Shown: one piece after another, positions 55,684-64,000 of the stretch
Numbering within the stretch: position 1 is the first letter of the stretch
Layout of the letters: each line of letters starts with the position of its first letter
Source: Nothophaeocryptopus gaeumannii
Taxonomy: Eukaryota; Ascomycota; Dothideomycetes; Mycosphaerellales; Mycosphaerellaceae
Reading direction: 5' to 3'
Assembly: GCA_031771865.1 (NCBI GenBank)
Contig: JASISA010000002.1
Span: 434,001 to 498,000 of the forward strand
Length of the DNA stretch: 64,000 nucleotides
Position numbers and translations under genes: made by a program
The notes under the pieces: model-generated
What the model saw: only the letters and a program-made list of their open reading frames with translations
What the model was told of the DNA's origin: nothing
Databases searched by the model: none

Positions 55684-55970
55684 GCTCGAGGCTTCGTCGT
55701 ACACCCTTCGCAACGACGCCTGCGACAGCTTCCTCGAGGAGGAGGCTTAGTTTGATGACTCAAGAACAGCTGTCTTGTAGTCACCTGGCGTCATGACGAT
55801 TGCTCCATACACACGAGACACGGCGAGAAATTCGACACTCTTTTAAGGGAAGAGTCTTCGTAAATCCAGCCGCATGTACCATGAAATGAGAAGAAAATTT
55901 AAGTTTGTGTTCCTCGCTCCATTTGACTCTTGTATTCTTCACTTCGAGCAAGGCTGTGATCAATAAACCC

Positions 55971-56800
55971 TTACGCTGGCGACTTCATTGCGCACAGTTC
56001 TCGACCATAAGCCCGAAGTCTCTGCCGAAGAGTGTCGTACACCATTTCGAAAGAAACGTCAAGGAATCTTCTAACATCCTTCGTGAATCTTAGATACGCT
56101 AGTGAGCCCATGCTGCTGTAGAACCTGTCATAGCCTCCAGTGTCGATGGTCAAGGAATGATCTTGAATGTGAGTATGAGGCGCATCCTTGATTGCGGATG
56201 GCGTATCGTCCAGTTCACGTGGTTGCGAAAACCCGTCAGACAAAGTGGCCGCAAAAGTGATCATTCCCTTGAATCCGACATCGTAGCGGGTGGCTGCAAT
56301 TTGTAGCTCGGCTGCCGTAGCCCTCATCAGAGCGCGTCTTTCAATGCCCATGATGAAGTGACGGTCGGCATCCTTCCTCCCAGTTCCCTTCCGCGTGCAG
56401 GTCTTGCGAATTGGGTCCGATACTGTCGATGGTCGCTACGATGTCCCCTGTCAACCAGAAGGGATTGTCCTGGTCGTAGTGGCTATCGAACACAGAGCAA
56501 GTACCCAAAATCAGATATACTCGCTTGCCGCGCAATCGTTCCATCTGACTCTTCACGTCGTGAAACCAGCCGGTCTGCTTTGGAACCAAGCTCTCGATAT
56601 CTTCGATTGTTGTCGTGGGCTTGGCCATAGCATCGCACATAGCTTACATGTTCTCAAGGTTCAGGCGCTTGCCCTTGAACAGCACGTGGAAATGTGCATT
56701 GAGTGGTGTTGTCTCAGACCATGACTTTTCAAGTGAGTTCGTCTTGTACCAAGCCGACTTCTCCGGTTCTTTCGCTCGTTTTCCCGGTATTTTGTACTCG
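55971..56800 (-). pseudogene. Decayed coding region, unknown product
   Basis: One frame reads WYKTNSLEKSWSETTPLNAH, LFKGKRLNLENM, TAA at 56646-56644, then AMCDAMAKPTTTIEDIESLV, FHDVKSQMERLRGKRVYLIL and FWLTGDIVATIDSIGPN. The last ATG-started part (from 56640) ends at 56341. A second frame then carries DADRHFIMGIERRALMRATA and ends CAMKSPA at 55971. The frame change near 56430 may be a short intron (GTAGCG donor, CGCAAG acceptor, 42 nt) or an indel. The first part suggests a gene that has acquired a TAA, possibly from CAA. It could instead be a shorter live gene starting at 56640. I recognise no family and no catalytic motif. Confidence 0.4.
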
Positions 56801-57137
56801 TCGCAGCATTAGTGAATGTATATGCAATCGCTATTCTCCCATCTGCCTACGTCTCTGGTCCAGTGAAAATCACTATTAACTGTGCGATACAGCACATTGC
56901 GAGTTCGCCACCGGTGTTCGTTTGAAGGAAGCGAGACATTGCTCCTCATGCGATATGTGCGAGTTTGTTGCCGGTGGTATTGCACGAGGTGGGCGAATGG
57001 ATATACGGGTTAATAATGAACTTTGTGGTGGGCGAGGTAACGAACACTATCCAGGCGCGGGTGTCGCTGAAGAATCGTATTAACGTTATAGCTGTACTTC
57101 GAACATCTAGTCGTACGAGACAACAGGCTAGTCTCTG

Positions 57138-57490
57138 GTGATTTCCGAACCGGGTTGGTTCGTCGATATATGGATACATGGTGAGTTGCTTGTTGCTGAC
57201 ATTTGTGATCGTTGTAGACTTGTTTGTCGAGATGTTAAGCATAGCCACTTAGAATCGAGCAGCTCGCACACCGGGCTACAAGTCGTGGAAGATTTCGTGC
57301 AGAACACTGCTCCTGTAGAGGAGATCATTGGCTTTTAAGGTCTGCTTTCTGGTATTTTCACCAACCCGTTCGACCCGTGCAACAATGCGTTCGACGGTAG
57401 CTTTGCTCTCGATCCTCGCATGGCTGGACAGTAGCCAGTCATGACTCTGACCAACACGCTCGCTCTCGATCTCTCATCGAACTCGCAGAA
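57138..57490 (+). pseudogene. Decayed coding frame, unknown product
   Basis: A plus-strand frame reads GLQVVEDFVQNTAPVEEIIG, F, TAA at 57336, GLLSGIFTNPFDPCNNAFDG, SFALDPRMAGQ, TAG at 57432, PVMTLTNTLALDLSSNSQ. Both stops can be explained as CAA or CAG changed by one transition. After about 57490 the protein-like reading drifts into other frames. No family was recognised. Confidence 0.3.
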
Positions 57491-58200
57491 GACCGCGCTT
57501 CCCATGTCGCGTCCAATGCGTCGTGATCGATGCGCTCGAAGGAGAGGAAATCTTGACTGGCAGCCATCTTGGTTAGCGCTGTTGTACTCAAGCCCCCTCT
57601 TGAAAAGCTGTGATAGTACTTATTGTGGTCGTTGTCCCGAGATCGAAAAAGGCAACTACAACTACGACGCGACTGCCGTCCAGCACACACCCGGTTTCAC
57701 TCCGTATGCATTTGAGTGTATGTAGTCCGGTTCAATATGGTCAGTGCGCCACAAAAGAGGCCGGTACCTCGACCACGATGGCTCTCAGCCCTGACCGACA
57801 CTACCTAGGCATTGAGTAGCTCTTCATCGCCATCCTATCTGAAAATTTGTAGAGGACTTGTCTCCGGGTCCCAAGGTGCTTTCTCTGCAATGCCTAAAAC
57901 AAATCAATGGACGTATTTATAACGTTCAAGTTACCTGAGACTTTTTCCTCGTTTCTCCAGACGTCGGCGAAAAGTAAGTTGCTCATGATAAAGTCAATTC
58001 CTAGCGGCGTCGAAGTCTCCGTCCAACCTGATCATACACTCTCCCAAATCGCTCCAAGAAAAAAGCAGCTTCGTAGCATGCCCGTGCGAGATAAGTGAAA
58101 GTGCTCCACGAGAAATGCCCGTAGTCCTCGAATGTCAAGCGCCCTCAGACGTTCCGGTGGTATCGCAAACTCCCAAGCCAGCCCGTATGTCTTCAAAACG
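57491..58200. other. Region without clear genes
   Basis: About 700 nt between the decayed frame and the stop of the HeH/MSC gene. A minus-strand frame (58274-58032) reads AIPPERLRALDIRGLRAFLV and looks protein-like, but it overlaps the 3' end of the neighbouring gene and has no start of its own. It may be another fragment. Confidence 0.35.
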
Positions 58201-60390
58201 TCAATAGTAACTCCGACTCTCTTCCCACTTGCTCGTCTTGACGTCGTCTCTCTTGACCATACTCCCATCACCACCCTCCATCACACTGCTATCCTCAATA
58301 GCCCCAGCAGTGCCAGGCGCAAAGCTGACTCTCCCACTCTTGCGTCGATTGCCACCTTCAGGACTTTCAAGATATCCAACAGCGCCAACCCACTCCCACA
58401 CTCTTCCCACATCACCACTTCTGCCCTCCCTTACCATCGGCCTCACATTCGCATTCCCCTCCACCTTCTTACTAACCTTCTCCCACAACTTCTTCCTCCT
58501 CCCCGCCGAAAACTCATCTCTCAACACATCATCCCTCAACTGACTAACACTTAAATAATTCTCCCTGTACACATCCGGCTCGCTAGCATGCAACGCAGCC
58601 TGCCAGGACAATTTCTCCAAAGCCAGACTAGCCAATCGTTTCGCCTTCACTTCCGTCTCGCTACGATCTGTGATCGCGTAGCGCGTGTATGTTCCTGAGG
58701 AGAGGAGGAAGACAATGGCTACAAGTTGCCAAAAATACTGTCTAACTGTTTCGCGAAGCGATCGGCGGACGGCGCAGGCGAGGGGGATGGCGGCGAGTGA
58801 GGTGCTTCGGAGGGTGGGTTCGCCGCTGGAGCTGTGGGGGAGGCGGAGAATCTGTCAGTAAAGGAAGCTAGGTGTAAGCGAACGAAGCAGAAGCAAGTGT
58901 CGACGTGTGTGTAGAGGTGTGGGACATTGCTGGGGGTATGGGACTTACCCGTCTGAACCGCTGACAATTTCCTCGGAGTTGGTGATCTCGCCGATTGCGC
59001 TGGCCCAGAGATCCTCAAATTCTTCGTTGCTCATGCCCTTGCGACGCTTTGTTGCGATGGCAGCCTTGAGCGCCGTCTCCTTCAGTTCTGCAGTAGTGGC
59101 TTCACCGCATTCGTGTTTAGCATTTTGCTCGCGGAGAGCTTCGACTGCACGCTCCTTGACCATATTGACCTTGCGAGCTTTGGCGCTGTCCGGTTCGCAG
59201 GTTGGCGGTATCGGTAGGAAGCCGTTCGCGGACAGGGGCTGATGCGTGAGTACGAAGCCGGTCTCGCAGGACGTCTCCAGATTCTCTCCGCAGTAAGCGT
59301 GTGGTGGGCATGGTTCGCATTGCGGGCGAACGACGTCTGCCCACGGTGGGATCTCGACACCGGCGATCTCAGTAGATGGATGACCAACGCCGCAGTAGCC
59401 AACCTGGAGCTTCTCTTGGCGCCAGAGACCACCAACTGCTGCTGCCATGACCATCAGGACCGCTCCAACACCAGTCTTCGCTGCTCCTCCAGGTCTTCTT
59501 GTTTGCCTGCGCGCTGGCACGAGCTCACCAGCCATCTGCGCCTGCACCAACTCTTGCGACTCTTCCGGGGTGAACTCCTCTGAGATCTCGACATCCTCCT
59601 GCTTCGACACAGGCACCTCAAAGGTCTTGCGTATGGGCACCACAGCTCCATCTGTTTGCGGCTTGAACGGACGGACGTCTTCTGTACGCCGTCTCAAGTC
59701 TCGGTGTCGTCGCTCCAAATCTCTCGCTGCACTGGTAGATCTCGCGCCCAATGTTGTACGTCGGCGGTCGTCATCGCGGGCTCGTGGAGGAGAGCCGCCA
59801 GACTGGAATACGTTCTCGGTCGAAAACGGACTCTCGTCTTCTGCTGGCTCCGTCTTCACTGCGACGGGAGTAGCAGCGCTCAGTCTTGTCCGCGAGCTCC
59901 GCGACGTCGGCCGTCTCGCAGACATGGTCTCTCGGACTCTCTTCGACTCTGGCTCTTCTTCCTTGACTGACTCCATCGCATGCTTTCCAGATACATTTCG
60001 CGGAGGGACTCCCTCGGGCGGAGCAGTGCTATGTCTCGCAGCTCTAGGAGTCGGCTCGACTTCTTGCGCTTCCTCAGTCCTCGCTCTCGTCGATCGTCTC
60101 GTGCTTCGAGCAGTAGATGGCGTCGGTGGTATCTCATCGTCGCCAGCGCCGGTACCCGTCCTTCCTGTGCTGATGTCTTCGATGCCTCTGCTAGTTCGCT
60201 TGACGCGCGCGTTGGCGGATCGGATCTTGCGAGCTTGCGGGACGACACTCTCGTTGAACAGCTCGATCAGCTGTGACTTCTTGGCGGATGACGGATAGTT
60301 GACATTGTGCGCAACCAAGATGGATCGCAGGCGCGGGACTGTCAGTGTCGATGGATCGAAGTCCGGATCCAGATATGCCTGCTCGTCCAT
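58201..60390 (-). CDS. HEH1: Inner nuclear membrane protein, HeH/MSC type
   Basis: Exons 60390-58949 and 58831-58201 give 690 aa. The ATG at 60390 starts MDEQAYLDPDFDPSTL, directly followed by the HeH (LEM-like) DNA-binding motif: TVPRLRSILVAHNVNYPSSA and KKSQLIELFNE. A long Ser/Arg-rich nucleoplasmic linker follows. The first membrane segment is near residue 365 (TGVGAVLMVMAAAVGGLW), then a Cys-rich lumenal part (CGVGHPS, CEPCPPHAYCGENLETSCE). After the 117-nt intron comes the second membrane segment, YFWQLVAIVFLLSSGTY, and the MSC domain: YLSVSQLRDDVLRDEF, VRPMVREGR and VWEWVGAVGYLE. An earlier acceptor would give early termination; the CCCCCACAG acceptor at 58832 restores the family sequence. 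These proteins (Src1/Heh1, Man1) link chromatin to the inner nuclear membrane. Confidence 0.93.
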
Positions 60391-60834
60391 GTTGATGTCA
60401 ATCGGCGCAAAGCGCACACGTGGTGATGTGTTTGCGCTGACGTCGCTTCTAGTACCGAACGTCGGGCGATAAGGAAGTTTGACGTCGCCAACCAGATAAG
60501 ACACGTCTGGTGTATGTTCAGGGATATCTTGGTTGCATGCGCGCGCTAATTCAGAAGGTGTCTTTGCAGAGAAGAGACCAAGTTTGAAGGGCTGTAAAGA
60601 TGCGGCCACCACCAGGCTTCAAGGCGGCAGTCACAGCTTGCGGCCCGTGCGTTATGAAGCTTTACGGGAAGAGGCGGGTGTAACCATGCGACCCGCACTC
60701 ACTCCAGAGGGCACGGCTTTCACATTCACTCACACAATGCAAGACACGCATCAGAGACACAAACGAGCAACTACGATGTGAGAGACATCTAGGGAGTAGC
60801 AATTCACAATTTGCCATCTCGAATCCATCCATAC
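60391..60834. other. Intergenic, 440 nt
   Basis: Upstream side of the HeH/MSC gene and 3' side of the next minus-strand gene. The nuclear-envelope gene frame remains open upstream to 60612, but without an ATG. Nothing else was recognised. Confidence 0.4.
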
Positions 60835-62026
60835 TCAAGCAACTGAGCTAACTTCCCTAAACACTCTCTCCGCCTCCCTCTTCACATTATACTTACAAAG
60901 CGGCACACTCTCATAAGTCTGCCTCACATACCGATAATACTGCTCCATATTCCTCACATCAATCGCCACACAGCTCCCATCCAACCCCTCCGCCTTGAAC
61001 CACGGACCTATCCTCAAGCTTGCGGGAAACCCTTCAAGATTCTCTGGCGGATCGATTACAGCAGCTTTATCGTCTACGCTGGCGGTGTAGCGATGGAGAA
61101 GGGCGTGGGCCGCCCAATAGACTGTTACGTAGGCGTAGTCGACCTCTGGGTCGAGGGTGCCGGAGAGACCGACGATGCCCGCGAGGGAGGCTAGGTCGAC
61201 GCCGCCGCTGTGGCGACTGGAAGGGTTGACGGAGGTGAGTTTGAATGCGCCGGAGGGGAGGACTAGCGAGGTCAGTCAGAGTCGAAGAGGCATTCCATGA
61301 ATCGCGGTTCTTTACTGATGTTGATCAACGTCAAAGGATTGTTGAGCCCGGACTGCGGAACCCAACCAGGTCCATCTGTGAGCACGCAAGAATACATAAA
61401 CGCACTCATCGCTCCACTAAGCCAAAGCGGAACATTACTGTTACCGCCGTTGCTCCAACTGTCCATGGTATCTCTTACTTCTTCGGGCTCCTGATTCCAA
61501 GTCGCGTCTTTGAACTTCGCTGCGAAAACGTTAGATATCGTCTCTTTATCCTTGATGCTCCAACTGTCCTACCAGCCTCGAAGGCATTTGCAGTCTGCCA
61601 TACACCTGCGCTACCGCGGGCATTAGGTTCATGGAAGCGGTAGTACCTGAATTCTCTGATGTCGATGATGTCGAATCCTTGCCCGCGTGTGAGCGGATCT
61701 AGTTGCATGTCTCCATTGATCTTGTCAAGGTCGATTTGCCAGCAAGGAACGCTTCGAATGAGTTGAGCCGCGCAAAGGAGTAGAGTGCTTTGGAAAACAG
61801 GCTTCATAATGGCGAATGTGATGATGAACGGAGAATACCAGTCGAAGTCGGATTGCTGGCACTTGAAACACTCACATCTCCCATCAGCATCGTAAACCAA
61901 GCCGTCAGAATGGTCTTCATGCGCCTGAGAATAACATTTCTCCTCGAGAGAGCCATCCGTCCCAGCCTCCATCATGCGCTGCCAAGATGTATTAGACATC
62001 TTGGCATTAGCATCAAAAGAGCTCAT
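60835..62026 (-). CDS. Unknown protein, three exons, possibly secreted
   Basis: Exons end at 61573, then 61519-61316 and 61262-60835. Two introns of 53 nt each (GTAGGA and GTAAAG donors; TCTAAC and TGACTGAC branches; CGCAG and GCTAG acceptors) restore one long frame, which is strong support for a real gene. Two starts are possible. From 61807 the protein is 288 aa and begins with a signal peptide, MKPVFQSTLLLCAAQLIRS. From 62026 it is 361 aa with a Cys-containing N-terminal part (DADGRCECFKCQQ) and the same hydrophobic stretch inside. The body reads GFDIIDIREFRYYRFHEP, NVPLWLSGAMSAFMYSCVLT, VDLASLAGIVGLSGTLDPEV and YAYVTVYWAAHALLHRY. I recognise no family. Confidence 0.65.
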
Positions 62027-62970
62027 TCAAATTGCAACAGATCCTACTGTGAATCTGCTTGAGCGACACTGGTAACGCAGCTGTCGTTAAAGTGGGCCAA
62101 TAAGTTGTTTTTAGATACGCCCAGCTGAGCCTCCTTTTCAGGTTACACATGGCTTGTCTCCATGCCCAAGCTTCATATAGCGGTGTCTTGGCAAAGGGCG
62201 GATACCCAAGTTTTCGATATTGAGAAGGATTGAAGTTCAAAGGCGGCCTTCGAAATGATGCAGGCTATGCTGGTTTATCGCATGATCTTTGAGACTCTTC
62301 TGCTTGGCATCTCGCAAGTGAGATTGCTATTTCGGTATTGCTGTGGCCATACGCTCTTAGGAAACCAGCGCCGTATATCAGTGGCCGCCATGCCAGAGTG
62401 ATTGCAGTCAATAGCCTCGAACTTGATCAATGTTCAGGCAATTCAGATAAAGAGTCCCCTTTCTGGATTCAGATCTCAGTCATGACGGACAACGCTGGAA
62501 AGAGCCTGCAGCCCGCAGGTGGCTGGGCCCAGTGTGGAGCAAAGTACTCGTGCACATCGGACAGTCTGCTCGAGGACCGCTTGTATATTCGGCCAATCCT
62601 GGGTCCAGATAGGACTGTCTCATACATCCAGTTCAATTTGGGCGCCCAAGCTTGGAGGAGCGACGGGGAATCGCGTGATAACGGAAAGTTGTCTGGATGC
62701 AGACTGACACCATGTGTGTCGTGCGACAACCCGCAAGCCTTCTCCCCAAACAACACAATGCCCTCGCTGACCAGATTCCAGAGTTTCATATTTCTGGACT
62801 TGCGACTATGAGTGCACTTGTGGCGGTGGCACGTCCAGCAACGATAGTGCGTAACGAGGAGACGGCTTGTTGCGGAGTCGATGTAGAGCACTCGCGAAGG
62901 GCCGAGTCTGTCTCGAGGTAACCGCATCCTGCAGTGCAGTGTAGATCAAGCCAGTACCGTCATCCGCAAA
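62027..62970. other. Intergenic, 0.94 kb
   Basis: Between the unknown three-exon gene and the 3' end of the Upc2-like gene, both minus strand. Frames of up to 157 codons occur on both strands but overlap and lack motifs. Nothing is called. Confidence 0.4.
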
Positions 62971-64000
62971 TCACGGTCCAATTGACATCCTTTTGCTGTC
63001 CTCACTCTGCGATATGACCCAGTCCGCGATTTTGGCCAGGTCCGGATCTTGAGACGCGATTGGGCTCAGCTCGTCCTTCAAATCTATTCGAAGACCTTGG
63101 GCCCACCACCTGTCGTCGAATTGCCGGTAGGTCGTGCTGTACAGAAGCACGATGGCGCAAGCGAGAGGATCCTTAGACTCTACCACTTCCATGAAAGCAG
63201 GAGGCGCCTGCACAAGCCATGCGAAAACTTGTCCTGGCTCTGGCTCACCACTTCGCATCAGTTCCTCTACTTGGTCGATGACGATCAGATACGCGGTACT
63301 GAGGTCTTGCTCGGTAGAGATGGAAGTGTCTGCTCTAGTGATGAGCTCAGGTTTTGGCGGGCTCTTTCCCGTCGCATTCACGCTACTCGCCTTCCGTCGT
63401 AAAATATCAAGGAGAGCCTTTAGCTGATTCGGCGTTTGGTTAGTAGAAGCCTTCCAGTCAGGCTTGGGGAATGTCGCCTCATAGTTTTCGTCGCCGATCA
63501 GATCTCTCGAAGCTTTGAGGATGGACGAAGTGCCACGCCACAGTCGAGACAATTGGACGAGAGTTCCAGATGGAGCTGTAGAAGCAGCTGTTTCAGGATC
63601 AACAACGCGAAAGGCCAGAGCGATGACACCTAGTTTAGCAGATGTGAGATACATGGCTTCACACTCTGATGCGCTCAGACTTTGCAGTCTTTCCCGGCAT
63701 GTCATCAGTGCGCGTGCCTGATAGCGAGCCGCATCTGCGACAAGGGACGGAGCATCGTGAGGCCTCTTGTACGCCAGATGTAAGAAGGTGGTGGCAAAGA
63801 GAATATCCATCAGGAAGCTATGTGCCATCGCGAGCCTCGGGAGCTCCAACTGTTGTACGTCGGGCCCTTGCGGTCGAATAGACATAGTTTCATATGTCTC
63901 TGTAGACCAGAGGTGCATCAGCTCCAACTGTTTGAGGTGTAATCGCTGGACATTAGATGGAGCATCGGCTTGGTCATTTCCACTCGGGTCGGGAGACGAG
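62971..64000 (-). CDS. Fungal transcription factor, Upc2-like, partial
   Basis: The frame is open from the right edge to the stop at 62971, about 343 codons, so the 5' part, including any zinc cluster, lies outside the window. The visible part resembles the fungal-specific regulatory region of sterol-uptake-type Zn2Cys6 regulators: LKQLELMHLWSTETYETM, LPRLAMAHSFLMDILFATTF, LHLAYKRPHDAP. It continues with helical segments to a C-terminus ending DSKRMSIGP. By family it would be a nuclear activator; the targets are unknown. No intron is needed in the visible part. The first ATG inside the frame falls within the conserved LELM motif, so it is not the true start. Confidence 0.8.
   Translation of the reverse strand, partial: SSPDPSGNDQADAPSNVQRLHLKQLELMHLWSTETYETMSIRPQGPDVQQLELPRLAMAHSFLMDILFATTFLHLAYKRPHDAPSLVADAARYQARALMTCRERLQSLSASECEAMYLTSAKLGVIALAFRVVDPETAASTAPSGTLVQLSRLWRGTSSILKASRDLIGDENYEATFPKPDWKASTNQTPNQLKALLDILRRKASSVNATGKSPPKPELITRADTSISTEQDLSTAYLIVIDQVEELMRSGEPEPGQVFAWLVQAPPAFMEVVESKDPLACAIVLLYSTTYRQFDDRWWAQGLRIDLKDELSPIASQDPDLAKIADWVISQSEDSKRMSIGP

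Noticed and set aside
55255..55713. Minus-strand frame of 152 codons with an ATG
   Set aside because: Its composition (Gly/Val/Leu repeats) looks like the mirror of the plus-strand frame, which reads more like a protein. No family motif was seen.
1..64000. tRNA genes
   Set aside because: I scanned for GTTCRA T-loops with flanking stems; the few GTTCGA hits lack stem complementarity and an A box.
1..64000. Secondary-metabolite cluster or transposon
   Set aside because: No PKS, NRPS, terpene, P450, transposase, reverse transcriptase or long terminal repeat was recognised.

Overview
The window reads as nuclear DNA of a filamentous ascomycete. Genes lie on both strands. Coding exons are split by short introns, mostly about 48-120 nt, with GTAAGT/GTATGT/GTGAGT donors, CTAAC-like branch sites and CAG/TAG acceptors. 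The gene set is typical of Pezizomycotina: an APSES regulator of the StuA type, a RA-LRR-PP2C-cyclase adenylate cyclase, an HeH/MSC inner nuclear membrane protein, Zn2Cys6 regulators and an antizyme. A dothideomycete is my best guess, but nothing here proves it. No rRNA, tRNA, CRISPR array or transposon was recognised.

Layout, left to right. 0-16.7 kb is dense housekeeping: an unknown 609-aa protein, AIR carboxylase (ADE2), ribosomal protein L18, protoporphyrinogen oxidase (HEM14), a Zn2Cys6-like regulator with an odd zinc cluster, an unknown 335-aa protein and a MOSC-domain protein. 16.7-30 kb holds a patatin-like protein lacking the nucleophile serine, adenylate cyclase, and an unknown signal-anchored protein. 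30.4-36 kb is an accessory patch: a small protein with a coding minisatellite, a PLC-like phosphodiesterase broken in a nine-base C run, an MFS sugar transporter, and a relic of an acyl-CoA dehydrogenase gene. 36.2-47.5 kb holds a PC4/Sub1 coactivator, a small membrane protein, an F-box protein, an NDR-like kinase with two in-frame TAG codons, an ornithine decarboxylase antizyme that needs +1 frameshifting, and stuA. 47.5-58 kb has no confidently intact gene: first about 7.7 kb upstream of stuA, then a patch of decayed reading frames. 58.2-64 kb holds the HeH/MSC nuclear membrane protein, an unknown three-exon protein and the C-terminal part of a Upc2-like regulator cut by the right edge.

Genes are mostly independent rather than one pathway, and I found no biosynthetic cluster. 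The two most interesting loci are divergent neighbours: the antizyme (exon 1 ends four bases before a GTT-TGA shift site) and the kinase, where a single 947-codon frame is interrupted only by two TAG codons. Exon coordinates were placed by eye from splice motifs and checked by frame arithmetic. Family assignments come from motif recognition, not database search.
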